The notes under the pieces were generated by a model. It did no database searches. It was not told the DNA's origin and saw only the letters and a list, made by a program, of their open reading frames with translations. Positions 1 to 8,972 of a DNA stretch of 64,000 nt are shown in pieces. A program made the translations under genes and the position numbers. The DNA is taken from assembly GCF_034652275.1 (NCBI RefSeq), contig NZ_JAXIWG010000001.1:310001-374000 (forward strand), given 5' to 3'. How positions within the stretch are numbered: position 1 is the stretch's first letter; each line of letters begins with the position of its first letter. This stretch comes from Yoonia sp034652275 (GTDB lineage: Bacteria > Pseudomonadota > Alphaproteobacteria > Rhodobacterales > Rhodobacteraceae).

Positions 1-695
1 GCCGTGCCGCCCAGTTCCTCGACCGTGGCAAATTGCTTGGACGGCTGGCGTTCAAGCATGACCTTGGCGATCACCTCGTCGCGCGACATGCCGTATTCTT
101 TCATCGTGTCGGGGATCTGGGCCTCGACCAATGGTGTCAGCACGTAGCCCGGGCAGATCGCATTGCAGGTGATCGGATCGCGCGCTGTTTCCAGCCCCAC
201 CGTCTTGGTCAGCCCGACGATCCCGTGCTTGGCTGCGACATATGCGGATTTATAGGGCGAGGCCGTCAACCCATGCGCCGAAGCCACGTTGATGATCCGG
301 CCCCAGCCGCGTTCGCGCATCCCCGTCACGGCCGCAGCGGTGGTGTGGAACGCCGAGGACAGGTTGATCGCGATAATCGCGTCCCATTTCTTGGGGTCGA
401 AATCCTGAATCGGCGACACATGCTGGATGCCCGCATTATTCACCAGAATATCGCAGCCACCTGCCGCCACGATCAGGCGGCGGCACTCGTCGCCTTTGGA
501 CATGTCGGCCTGGATATACCGTGCCTCGACCCCTGTCACAGCCGCGATTTCGGCGGCGCGGGCATGGTCCTCATCCGTGTCACTGAAGGAATTGAGAACG
601 ACATTCGCCCCCGCCTTGGCCAGTTCGCGCGCGATACCCAGCCCGATCCCCGATGTGGACCCCGTGATGACGGCGGTTTTTCCTTGCAGATGCAT
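1..695 (-). CDS. bdhA: 3-hydroxybutyrate dehydrogenase, 3' end cut off by window
   Basis: Short-chain dehydrogenase that interconverts 3-hydroxybutyrate and acetoacetate with NAD(H), a step in polyhydroxybutyrate use. The product starts MHLQGKTAVITG; the glycine-rich cofactor loop TGSTSGIG is at about residues 11-18, followed by NNAG and the catalytic set S...YxxxK in NVASAHGL and SAYVAAKHG. About 231 residues are visible of the roughly 255-260 usual for the family, so only the C-terminus is missing. The substrate assignment rests on overall resemblance to BdhA (for example the SPIQDF and LVEAQIPD segments). The gene reads out of the window to the left. Confidence 0.85.
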   Translation of the reverse strand, partial: MHLQGKTAVITGSTSGIGLGIARELAKAGANVVLNSFSDTDEDHARAAEIAAVTGVEARYIQADMSKGDECRRLIVAAGGCDILVNNAGIQHVSPIQDFDPKKWDAIIAINLSSAFHTTAAAVTGMRERGWGRIINVASAHGLTASPYKSAYVAAKHGIVGLTKTVGLETARDPITCNAICPGYVLTPLVEAQIPDTMKEYGMSRDEVIAKVMLERQPSKQFATVEELGGT

Positions 696-777
696 GTGGT
701 GGTCTCCGGAAGTTGCGGTTGCGACTCACCTTACATGCTGCACCTGCAAAGGTCACTCACGGTCCCGTGAAGCCCAT

Positions 778-852
778 AAAAAAACGCCCGCACAAGGCGG
801 GCGCTAAGTTATTGAGGCAGGTTTCATACAGGCAAGAAACCTATCGAGCAGT
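778..852 (-). ncRNA. candidate two-hairpin small RNA
   Basis: A predicted transcript of about 75 nt in the gap between bdhA and the peptide-binding protein gene. Seen in sequence: a perfect 7-bp stem AGGTTTC/GAAACCT (plus-strand 819-825 and 836-842, 10-nt loop), then a perfect 7-bp GC stem (785-791 with 797-803, loop of 5), then at least seven Us on the minus strand, which is a textbook intrinsic terminator. A sigma-70-type promoter lies just upstream. The terminator cannot serve either flanking gene: bdhA begins downstream of it on the same strand, and the gene at 967 is transcribed the other way. No family is recognised and no start codon with a ribosome site is obvious. Confidence 0.6.
785..803 (-). 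terminator. intrinsic terminator of the candidate small RNA
   Basis: CGCCCGC / GCGGGCG stem with a 5-nt loop. On the minus strand it is followed by a run of Us (plus-strand A run ending at 784). It is the 3' half of the candidate small RNA at 778-852. Confidence 0.75.
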
Positions 853-858
853 GATGCC

Positions 859-887
859 TTTATAAGCAATTCCCCGCGCGGCTCCAA
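859..887 (-). promoter_or_regulatory. predicted sigma-70 promoter of the small RNA
   Basis: Minus-strand -35 TTGGAG (882-887) and -10 TATAAA (859-864) separated by exactly 17 nt, placing the start near 852. Position and spacing fit the two hairpins and terminator downstream. Confidence 0.5.
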
Positions 888-966
888 GCTAAAAGTTTGA
901 TAATGCTCAAAACCGTCTTTACGGTGATCGGGAGCAAATCACTTACCGACAGGGAACATCACAAAA

Positions 967-2781
967 ATGGCATTTCATTTTGGCCGCTTGATCGCGGCAT
1001 GTCGCACGGCCGCAGCGGTGATGGCGATTTCGGGCGCAGCCATCGCAGAACCCCAGCATGGCATAGCTATGTATGGCGACCCGGCACTTCCACCTGATTT
1101 TGTGTCCCTGCCTTATGTGAACCCCGACGCGCCCAAAGGCGGGCGCATCGTCACGTCAGAGGTCGGCGGCTTTGACAGCCTCAACCCGTTCATCCTCAAG
1201 GGCAGCGTGTCATGGCAGTTGCGCTATTTCGTCGGTGAAAGCCTGATGGCACGGTCGCTGGACGAACCTTTCACGCTTTACGGCCTGCTGGCCGAATCGG
1301 TCGAGACCGGCCCCGACCGCGAATGGGTCGAATTCACCCTGCGCCCCGAGGCCCGCTTTTCCGACGGCAGCCCTGTCACGGTCGAGGATGTGATCTGGTC
1401 ATTCGAAACCCTGGGCACCATCGGCCATCCGCGCTATCTGGGCTTCTGGAGCCGGGTGGCCAGCATCGAACAGACCGGCGAGCGATCCGTGCGCCTGACG
1501 TTCAACGTGGCCGACCGTGAACTGGCGTTGCTCGCGGGGCTGCGTCCGATCCTGAAAAAGGCGCAGTGGGACGGCGTCGATTTCGCCGAGAGCACGCTTG
1601 GCGTGGTGCCGATCACTTCTGCCCCCTATGTGATCGACGATTTCGAGGCCGGGCGTTTCATCTCGCTGCGGCGCAACCCCGATTACTGGGGCGTGAATGT
1701 GCCGTTCCAGCGCGGCCAGCACAATTTCGACGAGGTGCGCATCGAATTCTTCGGCGATGAAACCGCCGCCTTTGAGGCTTTCAAGACGCTTGAAGTGACA
1801 ACCAACCGCGAATTCAACGTCGCCCGCTGGGAAGGGCAATATGATTTTCCCGCCGTGCGCAATGGTGATGTCACCCTGTCGGTGCTGGGCCATGAGCGGC
1901 CCTCGGGCATGACGGGCTTCGTGATGAACACGCGTCGGGACCAGTTCGCCGACTGGCGGGTGCGCGAGGCGCTGATTCAGGCTTTCAACTTTGAATTCAT
2001 CAATGACGCGATGACCGGCGGCGCGCAGCCGCGGATAACCTCCTACTGGTCAAACTCGCCGCTCGGCATGGACCATGGCCCCGCCACGGGGCGCGTGGCA
2101 GAGTTTCTGGAACCTTTCGCCGCTGACCTGACCCCCGGCACGCTGGAAGGCTACAGCCTGCCCGTGGGCGACGGCACCGAACGCAACCGCGCGGGCACGG
2201 CGGCTGCGCTCGACCTGATGGAACAGGCAGGCTGGACCGTGCAGGGCGGCGTTCTGCGCGACGCTGCCGGAAACCCCTTTACCTTCGAGATACTGCTTGA
2301 ACAGGGCAGTTCGGAAAACCAGTCGATCATCGATATGTATGTCCAGTCGCTGGGGCGGATCGGGATCACCCCGCGCGTCTCTACCGCCGATGGCGCGCAA
2401 TACAAGGAACGCGTCGATGCCTATGATTTCGACATGACCTATTACCGCGTCGGCCTGTCGCTGTCGCCCGGCAATGAACAGTTCAGCTATTTCGGTGCCG
2501 CCTCCGCCGACCAGCCCGGCGGGCGCAACGTGATGGGCGTTCAATCGCCTGCCGTGGATGCAATGATCAACCGCCTGCTGACCTCGGAAAACCAGGATGA
2601 TTTCGTCGCCGCCGTCCACGCGCTCGACCGGATCCTGACCGCAGGGCGTTACGTGATCCCGATCTACCAGTGGAACATCAGCCGGATCGCCCATGCGAGC
2701 AATCTGCGGTTCCCCGAAGAAATGCCGATCTTCGGCGACTGGCCAGGCTGGCAGCCCGATGTCTGGTGGTACGAGGACTAA
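967..2781 (+). CDS. extracellular peptide-binding protein, ABC family 5 (YejA-like)
   Basis: Periplasmic solute-binding protein of the oligopeptide family (SBP_bac_5). The first 27 or so residues form a signal peptide ending in the Ala-rich AISGAAIA before EPQHGIAMYG. The segment GIAMYGDPALPPDF...NPDAPKGG...FDSLNPF is characteristic of YejA, the binding protein of the YejABEF peptide/microcin C importer. The length of 604 residues is normal. No permease or ATPase genes lie next to it, so it is either an orphan or works with a transporter elsewhere. It is followed immediately by a strong terminator, which makes it a single-gene unit. Confidence 0.85.
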   Translation: MAFHFGRLIAACRTAAAVMAISGAAIAEPQHGIAMYGDPALPPDFVSLPYVNPDAPKGGRIVTSEVGGFDSLNPFILKGSVSWQLRYFVGESLMARSLDEPFTLYGLLAESVETGPDREWVEFTLRPEARFSDGSPVTVEDVIWSFETLGTIGHPRYLGFWSRVASIEQTGERSVRLTFNVADRELALLAGLRPILKKAQWDGVDFAESTLGVVPITSAPYVIDDFEAGRFISLRRNPDYWGVNVPFQRGQHNFDEVRIEFFGDETAAFEAFKTLEVTTNREFNVARWEGQYDFPAVRNGDVTLSVLGHERPSGMTGFVMNTRRDQFADWRVREALIQAFNFEFINDAMTGGAQPRITSYWSNSPLGMDHGPATGRVAEFLEPFAADLTPGTLEGYSLPVGDGTERNRAGTAAALDLMEQAGWTVQGGVLRDAAGNPFTFEILLEQGSSENQSIIDMYVQSLGRIGITPRVSTADGAQYKERVDAYDFDMTYYRVGLSLSPGNEQFSYFGAASADQPGGRNVMGVQSPAVDAMINRLLTSENQDDFVAAVHALDRILTAGRYVIPIYQWNISRIAHASNLRFPEEMPIFGDWPGWQPDVWWYED

Positions 2782-2786
2782 AGCAC

Positions 2787-2817
2787 AAAGGCCCGGGTAA
2801 CACCCCCGGGCCTTTTT
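2787..2817 (+). terminator. intrinsic terminator after the YejA-like gene
   Basis: Perfect 11-bp stem AAAGGCCCGGG (2787-2797) and its complement (2805-2815), 7-nt loop, followed by Us. It starts 6 nt after the stop codon. Confidence 0.85.
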
Positions 2818-2820
2818 CAA

Positions 2821-2862
2821 CTTCTTTTTTCCCCAAATACTCCCCGCGCGGAGCGCATAAAA
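2821..2862. repeat. convergent-junction repeat, copy 1
   Basis: Carries the T-tract box CTTCTTTTTTCC, the AAATACTCC box, a GC-rich CGCGCGGAG palindrome and ATAAAAG. It lies between the convergent ends of the YejA-like gene and the XRE-cupin gene. Related to the copies at 5440, 37535, 42930, 50071, 54276 and 56881. Confidence 0.6.
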
Positions 2863-2863
2863 G

Positions 2864-3487
2864 TCAGCTCAGCGACGTCACCCACAGGATCGTCGCATCC
2901 TCGGGGCTGACCGACACGACATTATGGCCCATCGCGGCATCGTAATAGGCGCTGTCGCCACGCTTCAGCTCTATGGGCTCGTAGAATTCCGTGTAAAGCC
3001 GCACCTGCCCGGTCAGCACATAGAGAAACTCCTCGCCGTCATGGCGCACCCAGCCGTCGAATTCCTCCATCCGGCGGGCGCGCACGCGGGCGCGGTAAGG
3101 CAGCATCTTCTTGGTCGTCAGCGTCTCGGCCAGCAGTGCATGTTCATAGGTTGTGGTGATCTGCACTGCTTCGTCGCCGGCTTTTGTTACAGCCATCCGC
3201 CCGTTGACCTGCCCCTTGGCGGGCGGCGTGAACAGTTGCGGGACAGAGATATCCAGCCCCACGGCCAGCTTTTTCAGCGCGTCATAGGTGGGTGACATCT
3301 GCCCGTTCTCGATCTTGGACAGGGTCGAGCGTGCAAGCCCCGCCTGCCGTGCGGCCTGTTCCAGCGTCCAGTCGCGCGCCTTGCGCAATTCACGCACCCG
3401 CGCGCCAAGGTCCAGCGGTTGGGCGACGCTGGCAGCGCCGTTTTCATGCGCGATGCGGATCAGGTTTTTCGGGTCGATATCGGCCAT
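2864..3487 (-). CDS. XRE-family transcriptional regulator with C-terminal cupin domain
   Basis: DNA-binding regulator of 207 residues. A helix-turn-helix (about residues 27-85, containing REL(R)KARDWTLEQAA and LARSTLSKIENGQMSPT) is joined to a C-terminal cupin sensor (about 130-205, containing VRHDGEEFLYVLTG and ELKRGDSAYYDA). This architecture is shared with PuuR-type repressors of amine or amino-acid catabolism, where the cupin binds a small ligand. It is divergent from the DsbA-like gene, with about 97 bp between them. The ligand and targets cannot be read from the sequence. Confidence 0.8.
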   Translation of the reverse strand: MADIDPKNLIRIAHENGAASVAQPLDLGARVRELRKARDWTLEQAARQAGLARSTLSKIENGQMSPTYDALKKLAVGLDISVPQLFTPPAKGQVNGRMAVTKAGDEAVQITTTYEHALLAETLTTKKMLPYRARVRARRMEEFDGWVRHDGEEFLYVLTGQVRLYTEFYEPIELKRGDSAYYDAAMGHNVVSVSPEDATILWVTSLS

Positions 3488-3584
3488 AGCAATTCTTTAC
3501 GCAGGCGCGGCTGATCTTGCAACTGACCAAGGGGGCCGATAGGCCTGTGGCATAATCTCATCCGACAGCCATCTGGGGGCCATC

Positions 3585-4229
3585 ATGGTCAAACTTGACA
3601 TTATTTCCGACCCGATCTGCCCCTGGTGCTATATAGGTAAGGCCAATCTGGATGCGGCCTTGCTGCAATTCCCCGACCATCCGTTCACGATCGAATGGCA
3701 TCCGTTCCAGCTCAACCCAGACATGCCTGCAGGCGGCATGGACCGCAAAGCCTATCTGGAAACGAAATTCGGCGGCAAGGCCGCGGCGGCCAAAGCCTAT
3801 GCGCCGGTGGTGGCCCATGCCGAAAGAGCCGGGCTGACGATCAATTTCGAGGCGATGCAGGTCACCCCGAACACCATCGACGCGCACCGCCTGATCCATT
3901 GGGCGGGGATTGAGGCGCGCCAGACCCTTGTGGTGGACCTGCTCTTCAAAGCCTATTTCGTCGAAGGCCGCGACATCGGCAGCCACGAGGTGCTGGCCGA
4001 TATCGCCGATACGGCGGAAATGGACGCAGCCCTTGTGACGCGGCTTCTGGCCTCGGATGCCGATACCGCCGATATCCGCGCGCGCGATGCGCATAGCCGC
4101 GAAATGGGCATTTCCGCCGTGCCGACCTTTGTGGTCGCCAACCAGCATGCCGTGCCCGGCGCGCAGCCGCCCGACCTCTGGGTCAAGGTCATCACCGATA
4201 TCATGGCCCAGATCGGCGACGAAGCATGA
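3585..4229 (+). CDS. DsbA-family oxidoreductase, FrnE-like
   Basis: Thioredoxin-fold protein of 214 residues with the active-site motif CPWC at residues 12-15 in SDPICPWCYIGK, and no signal peptide, so it is cytoplasmic. This is the FrnE / 2-hydroxychromene-2-carboxylate isomerase branch of the DsbA family; the retained CxxC favours dithiol-disulfide chemistry over isomerase activity. The cis-proline-containing AVPTF segment typical of the fold is near residue 178. The stop codon overlaps the start of the efflux gene by 4 nt (ATGA), so the two are translationally coupled. Confidence 0.82.
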   Translation: MVKLDIISDPICPWCYIGKANLDAALLQFPDHPFTIEWHPFQLNPDMPAGGMDRKAYLETKFGGKAAAAKAYAPVVAHAERAGLTINFEAMQVTPNTIDAHRLIHWAGIEARQTLVVDLLFKAYFVEGRDIGSHEVLADIADTAEMDAALVTRLLASDADTADIRARDAHSREMGISAVPTFVVANQHAVPGAQPPDLWVKVITDIMAQIGDEA

Positions 4230-5434
4230 TCGCCCCGACGCAGCGTCTGGGCCAGACCGAATTCGTGGCCCTGATGGCGATGGTCGTGGCGACGGTCGCT
4301 TTTTCCATCGACGCGATGCTGCCCGCCCTGCCCGAAATCGGCGCCTCGCTCAGCCCCGACAACCTCAACAATGCGCAGCTGATCATCACCAGTTTCGTGC
4401 TGGGCATGGGGATCGGGACGCTGTTCACCGGCCCGCTGTCGGATGCCTATGGCCGCAAGCCGGTGATGGTCGGCGGTGCTGTGATCTATGTCATCGCCTG
4501 CGCTCTGGCCTGGGCTGCGCAATCACTGGAACTGATGCTGGCCGCACGGGTGCTGATGGGGCTTGGGGCATCAGGGCCGCGCGTGGTCGCGATGGCGCTG
4601 GTGCGCGACATCTATCAAGGGCGCGACATGGCGCGGATCATGTCCTTTGTCATGGCGGTTTTCGCGCTGGTGCCCGCGCTGGCCCCTACGCTGGGGCATT
4701 TCATCATTCTTGGTTTCGGCTGGCGCGCGATCTTTGCGGCCTTCATACTGTTTTCGGTCACCACTCTGCTCTGGCTGCTGATCCGTCAGCCTGAAACGCT
4801 GATGCCGGAAAAGCGCCGCCCGCTCAGCCTCACGGCGCTGACCACCGCCACAGGCCAGATGTTCGCCCATCCCACGGCGCGTTTGTCGATTGCGGTGCAG
4901 ACGCTGGTTTTCGGCATCCTGTTCATGGTGCTGTCCTCGACCCAGCAGGTGTTCGACGTGACCTTCGGGCAAGGCGCGCATTTCCACTACTGGTTCGGCG
5001 GCATCGCCATAGTCGCGGCCAGTGCCAGCCTGCTGAACGCGCGGCTGGTGATGAAACTGGGGATGCGCGCGATCATCAAGGCGATGCTGACCGTGCAGAT
5101 CGGCCTGACCATTGTGATGATCGCGATCACAGCGATGGACGGCCCTTATTGGCTGGCTTTCGGGACCTATGTGGTCTGGGTCACCGGCAACTTCTTTCAG
5201 GCGGGGCTGACGATTGGCAACCTCAACGCGCTTGCGATGGAGGAGATGGGCCATATCGCGGGCCTTGCCGCTTCGATCATCGCCGCGATCAGCACTGTGG
5301 GCGCTGTCCTGATCGCCGCCCCCATCGCGCTGATGTTCGACGGCACCCCGATGCCGATGGCGATTGGTGCGCTGGTCGCGGCTGTCATCGCGCTGTGGCT
5401 GACAACCAAGATCAAGCGGCCGGGCGAAGCCTGA
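4226..5434 (+). CDS. MFS multidrug efflux transporter, Bcr/CflA family
   Basis: Integral membrane protein of 402 residues with about 12 hydrophobic segments. The major-facilitator signature between helices 2 and 3 is visible as GPLSDAYGRKPVM, with RVLMGLGASGPRVV in helix 4, which matches the drug:proton antiporter Bcr/CflA group. It overlaps the FrnE-like gene by 4 nt and probably shares its transcript. Substrate unknown; drug or metabolite export is inference from the family. Confidence 0.82.
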   Translation: MIAPTQRLGQTEFVALMAMVVATVAFSIDAMLPALPEIGASLSPDNLNNAQLIITSFVLGMGIGTLFTGPLSDAYGRKPVMVGGAVIYVIACALAWAAQSLELMLAARVLMGLGASGPRVVAMALVRDIYQGRDMARIMSFVMAVFALVPALAPTLGHFIILGFGWRAIFAAFILFSVTTLLWLLIRQPETLMPEKRRPLSLTALTTATGQMFAHPTARLSIAVQTLVFGILFMVLSSTQQVFDVTFGQGAHFHYWFGGIAIVAASASLLNARLVMKLGMRAIIKAMLTVQIGLTIVMIAITAMDGPYWLAFGTYVVWVTGNFFQAGLTIGNLNALAMEEMGHIAGLAASIIAAISTVGAVLIAAPIALMFDGTPMPMAIGALVAAVIALWLTTKIKRPGEA

Positions 5435-5439
5435 ACCCA

Positions 5440-5470
5440 TCTTCCGAGAATAAATATCCCCGTCGGAGAC
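5440..5470. repeat. convergent-junction repeat, copy 2
   Basis: Short form with CTTCC, the AAATATCCCC box and GTCGGAGACCGG, between the convergent ends of the MFS gene and mfd. Confidence 0.5.
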
Positions 5471-5473
5471 CGG

Positions 5474-5501
5474 AAAAAGCAGGGTTCTTACCCTGCTTTT
5501 T
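5474..5501. terminator. bidirectional terminator embedding the mfd stop codon
   Basis: Perfect 11-bp stem AAAAAGCAGGG (5474-5484) / CCCTGCTTTTT (5491-5501) with a 6-nt loop. The A and T flanks give a U tract in both directions, so it can serve the plus-strand MFS gene and minus-strand mfd. The mfd TAA stop (5488-5490) lies in the loop, so the last mfd codons form one stem arm. Confidence 0.8.
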
Positions 5502-8500
5502 TCGTTTCTTCGGCCAATTTTCCCGCCAGATCCCGCGCGATGTTGAACGCACCCTGGATCTTGTCGCGTTCCTTGTCCCAATCCCGCAGCACGACGATCT
5601 TGTTGTCCTTGACCTTGGCCTGGCCGCGCTGGTCGTTGATGAAATCCACAAGCCCCGCAGGCGACGCGAATTTGTCGTTGTGGAACCGGATCGTTGCCCC
5701 CTTCGGCCCTGCATCCAGCTGGCTGATGCCCGCCTTCTTGCACATCGCCTTGATCCGCACGACCAGCAGCAGCGTGTTCACCTCGCGCGGCAGCGGGCCG
5801 AAACGGTCGATCAGTTCGGCGGCGAAGCCTTCCAGCTCCACCTTGGTCGTCAGGTTCGACAGGCGGCGGTACAGGCCCAGCCGCACATCCAGATCGGGGA
5901 CATAGTCCTCGGGGATCAGCACCGGCACGCCCAGATTGATCTGTGGTGCCCATTGGCCGTCGTCGATGATGCCTTCGGCCGCGCCCGACCGGATCGCGGT
6001 GATCTGGTCCTCCAGCATCTGCTGATAAAGCTCGTAGCCCACTTCGCGCATCTGGCCGGATTGTTCCTCGCCCAAGAGGTTGCCCGCACCGCGAATGTCG
6101 AGGTCTTGGGACGCGAGCGTGAAGCCAGCGCCGAGTGAATCAATCGACCCAAGCACCCGCAGACGTTTCTGTGCGGTATCGGTCAGTTTCTGGCGCGGTT
6201 TGGTGGTCAGATAGGCATAGGCGCGGGTCTTGGACCGGCCCACCCTGCCCCTGATCTGGTAAAGCTGGCTCAGCCCGAACATATCCGCGCGCCAGACGAT
6301 CATCGTGTTGGCTGTCGGAATATCCAGCCCCGATTCCACAATGGTCGTCGCCAGCAGCACATCATATTTGCCGTCGTAAAAGGCGTTCATCCGGTCATCA
6401 AGTTCACCCGCCGCCATCTGGCCCGTCGCGCTGATATAGGTGACTTCCGGCACTTCATCGCGCAGGAAGGCTTCCATTTCGTCCATATCGGTGATGCGCG
6501 GAACGACGATAAAGCTTTGCCCGCCGCGATAATGTTCGCGCAACAGCGCCTCGCGCACGGTAATCGTGTCGAATTCGCTGACATAGGTGCGGATCGCCAG
6601 ACGGTCGATCGGCGGTGTGCCGATCACCGACAGATCGCGCACGCCTGACAGCGACAGTTGCAAGGTGCGCGGGATCGGCGTGGCGGTCAGGGTCAGCACA
6701 TGCACATCGGTGCGCAATTGTTTCAGCCGTTCCTTGTGCTGCACGCCGAATTTCTGTTCTTCGTCGATGATGAGCAGGCCGAGGTTCTTGAAATTCACGC
6801 CCTTGGCCAGCAGCGCATGGGTGCCGACCACGATGTCAACACTACCCTTGTTGATCCCGTCACGGGTCAGTGCTGCGTCCTTGGTCGACACGAACCGCGA
6901 CAAAGGCCGCACATTGACGGGAAAGCCGCGGAACCGTTCGGCAAAGCTCTGGTAATGCTGGCGTGCGAGCAAGGTCGTGGGCGCGATGATCGCCACCTGC
7001 ACCCCCGCCATTGCCGCGACAAAGGCGGCGCGGATCGCGACCTCGGTCTTGCCAAAGCCCACATCGCCGCAGATCAGTCGGTCCATCGGTTGGCCGGATG
7101 CCAGATCGGTCAGCACATCGTCGATGGCGGACAACTGGTCATCGGTTTCGGCATAGGGAAAGCGGGCCAGAAACTGGTCCCACAACCCTGATTCCGGTTC
7201 CAGCACGGGGGCTTTGCGCAACGCGCGTTCGGCCGCCACACGGATCAGCCGTTCGGCGATCTGGCGGATGCGTTCCTTGAGCTTGGCTTTTTTCGCCTGC
7301 CACGCCCCGCCGCCCAGTTTGTCGAGCAATCCGGCCTCGTGCCCGTATTTGGACAGAAGTTCGATATTCTCGACCGGCAGGTAAAGCTTTGTTTCCTCTG
7401 CATATTCGATCAGCAGGCATTCATGCGCCGCACCCAAGGCGGTGACGACCTCCATGCCCATGAACCGCCCGACGCCGTGATCGACATGAACGACCAGATC
7501 ACCCGGCGACAGGCTGTTGGCTTCGGACAGGAAGTTTTCGGCGCGCCGCTTGCGTTTGGTTTGGCGGATCAGCCGGTCGCCCAGCACATCCTGTTCGGAA
7601 ATCACCGTCAGGCCGGGGGCTTCAAACCCCTGATCCAACGGCCAGACGGCCAGATAGACACCCGTTTTGCCCACGCGGGAGAAATCGGTGATGGCAATCG
7701 TCTCGCCCACACCTTCATCCTCGATCAAGCCTTCCAGCCGTTCGCGCGCGCCTTCCGAATAGGACGCGACGATGACAGGGCCAGCTTCACTGCGCGCCTT
7801 GATATGCGCGGCCAAGGCCCCGAAAAGGCTCAGGTTTTCCTGCTGGCGTTCCGGCGCGAAACTCCGCCCCATGCGCCCGCCTGCGTCGATCACACCGGGG
7901 CCGGTCGCCTGTTTGTGCGGCGAGAATTGCAGCACGCGGCGATCCGCCACTGCCCGCGCCCATGCAGCATCGTCGAGATACAACAGTTGCGGCGGGGCCG
8001 GTTTATAGACCGAATCCATCCGCCCCTTTTGTGTCAACGCATGCATCCGCGTGCCGTATTGGTCGGCGATGCTGTCCCAGCGTGCCACGCGCTGCGGGCC
8101 GATCTGGTCGTCAAGCGTGACCGTGGCCTTGGGCAGATAATCGAACAGGGTTTCCAGATCGTCTTGAAAGAACCCCAGCCAGTGTTCGACACCGGCATGT
8201 TTGCGGCCTGCACTGACGGCCTCGTAAAGCGGGTCGTCAGTGCCGGCAGCGCCAAACTCGATCCGGTAATTCTGGCGGAACCGCGTGATCGCGGCCTCGT
8301 CGAGGATCACCTCGGACACAGGCGCCAGTTCCACCTCGGTCAGTTTTTCGACGGTGCGCTGGGTCGCGGGATCGAACCGGCGCGCGGCATCCAGCACGTC
8401 GCCGAACAGATCCAGCCGCACAGGGCCGGATTGGCCCGGTGGAAAGATGTCGATGATCCCGCCGCGCACGGCGTAATCGCCCGGCTCCATCACATTGGGG

Positions 8501-8934
8501 CTTTGCGTGAAACCCATCCGCACCAGAAAGGCGCGCAAAGCGCCCTCGTCCAGCCGCTTGCCAACGGTCGCGGTAAACGCCGCCTCGCGCAATGTGCTGC
8601 GGGCTGGCACGCGCTGGGTGGCGGCTGACAGCGTCGTCAGCAGGATGAACTGGCCGGGCATGCCATGCACAAGGGCGGCCAGCGTCGCCATGCGCGCGGC
8701 GGAAATGTCGGTGTTGGGCGACACGCGGTCATAGGGCAGGCAATCCCACGCGGGAAAGACAGAGACCGGCACGGCAGGCGCAAAGAACGCAAGCGATGCC
8801 TGCAGTGCTGCGAGCCTTTTGTCATCGCGCGCGACATGCAAGACGGGCTGGCCCTTGGCCAATTCGGCCAAGATCAGCTTGGCGTCGAACCCTTCGGGGG
8901 CGCCCGCGACGGTGATATGGGTGCGATCAGACAT
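5488..8934 (-). CDS. mfd: transcription-repair coupling factor
   Basis: DNA translocase that removes RNA polymerase stalled at lesions and recruits UvrA. The length of 1148 residues is full. Domain order: UvrB-like N-terminal part; CarD-like RNA-polymerase-interacting domain at about 470-530 (LSPGDLVVHVDHGVGRFMG); RecG-like helicase motor from about 600, with Walker A GDVGFGKTEVAIRAA, DEEQ box IIDEEQKFGV and motif VI QIRGRVGRSKTRAYAY; and the C-terminal TRCF domain. Single gene, terminated by the hairpin that overlaps its stop. Confidence 0.97.
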   Translation of the reverse strand: MSDRTHITVAGAPEGFDAKLILAELAKGQPVLHVARDDKRLAALQASLAFFAPAVPVSVFPAWDCLPYDRVSPNTDISAARMATLAALVHGMPGQFILLTTLSAATQRVPARSTLREAAFTATVGKRLDEGALRAFLVRMGFTQSPNVMEPGDYAVRGGIIDIFPPGQSGPVRLDLFGDVLDAARRFDPATQRTVEKLTEVELAPVSEVILDEAAITRFRQNYRIEFGAAGTDDPLYEAVSAGRKHAGVEHWLGFFQDDLETLFDYLPKATVTLDDQIGPQRVARWDSIADQYGTRMHALTQKGRMDSVYKPAPPQLLYLDDAAWARAVADRRVLQFSPHKQATGPGVIDAGGRMGRSFAPERQQENLSLFGALAAHIKARSEAGPVIVASYSEGARERLEGLIEDEGVGETIAITDFSRVGKTGVYLAVWPLDQGFEAPGLTVISEQDVLGDRLIRQTKRKRRAENFLSEANSLSPGDLVVHVDHGVGRFMGMEVVTALGAAHECLLIEYAEETKLYLPVENIELLSKYGHEAGLLDKLGGGAWQAKKAKLKERIRQIAERLIRVAAERALRKAPVLEPESGLWDQFLARFPYAETDDQLSAIDDVLTDLASGQPMDRLICGDVGFGKTEVAIRAAFVAAMAGVQVAIIAPTTLLARQHYQSFAERFRGFPVNVRPLSRFVSTKDAALTRDGINKGSVDIVVGTHALLAKGVNFKNLGLLIIDEEQKFGVQHKERLKQLRTDVHVLTLTATPIPRTLQLSLSGVRDLSVIGTPPIDRLAIRTYVSEFDTITVREALLREHYRGGQSFIVVPRITDMDEMEAFLRDEVPEVTYISATGQMAAGELDDRMNAFYDGKYDVLLATTIVESGLDIPTANTMIVWRADMFGLSQLYQIRGRVGRSKTRAYAYLTTKPRQKLTDTAQKRLRVLGSIDSLGAGFTLASQDLDIRGAGNLLGEEQSGQMREVGYELYQQMLEDQITAIRSGAAEGIIDDGQWAPQINLGVPVLIPEDYVPDLDVRLGLYRRLSNLTTKVELEGFAAELIDRFGPLPREVNTLLLVVRIKAMCKKAGISQLDAGPKGATIRFHNDKFASPAGLVDFINDQRGQAKVKDNKIVVLRDWDKERDKIQGAFNIARDLAGKLAEETKKAG

Positions 8935-8972
8935 TGCGCCGAGATATCCTGCGCCGGGGCCGTGTCAACCGC

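Noticed and set aside
7339..8628. 429-residue plus-strand open frame inside mfd
   Set aside because: Shadow of mfd; no motif and no ribosome site.
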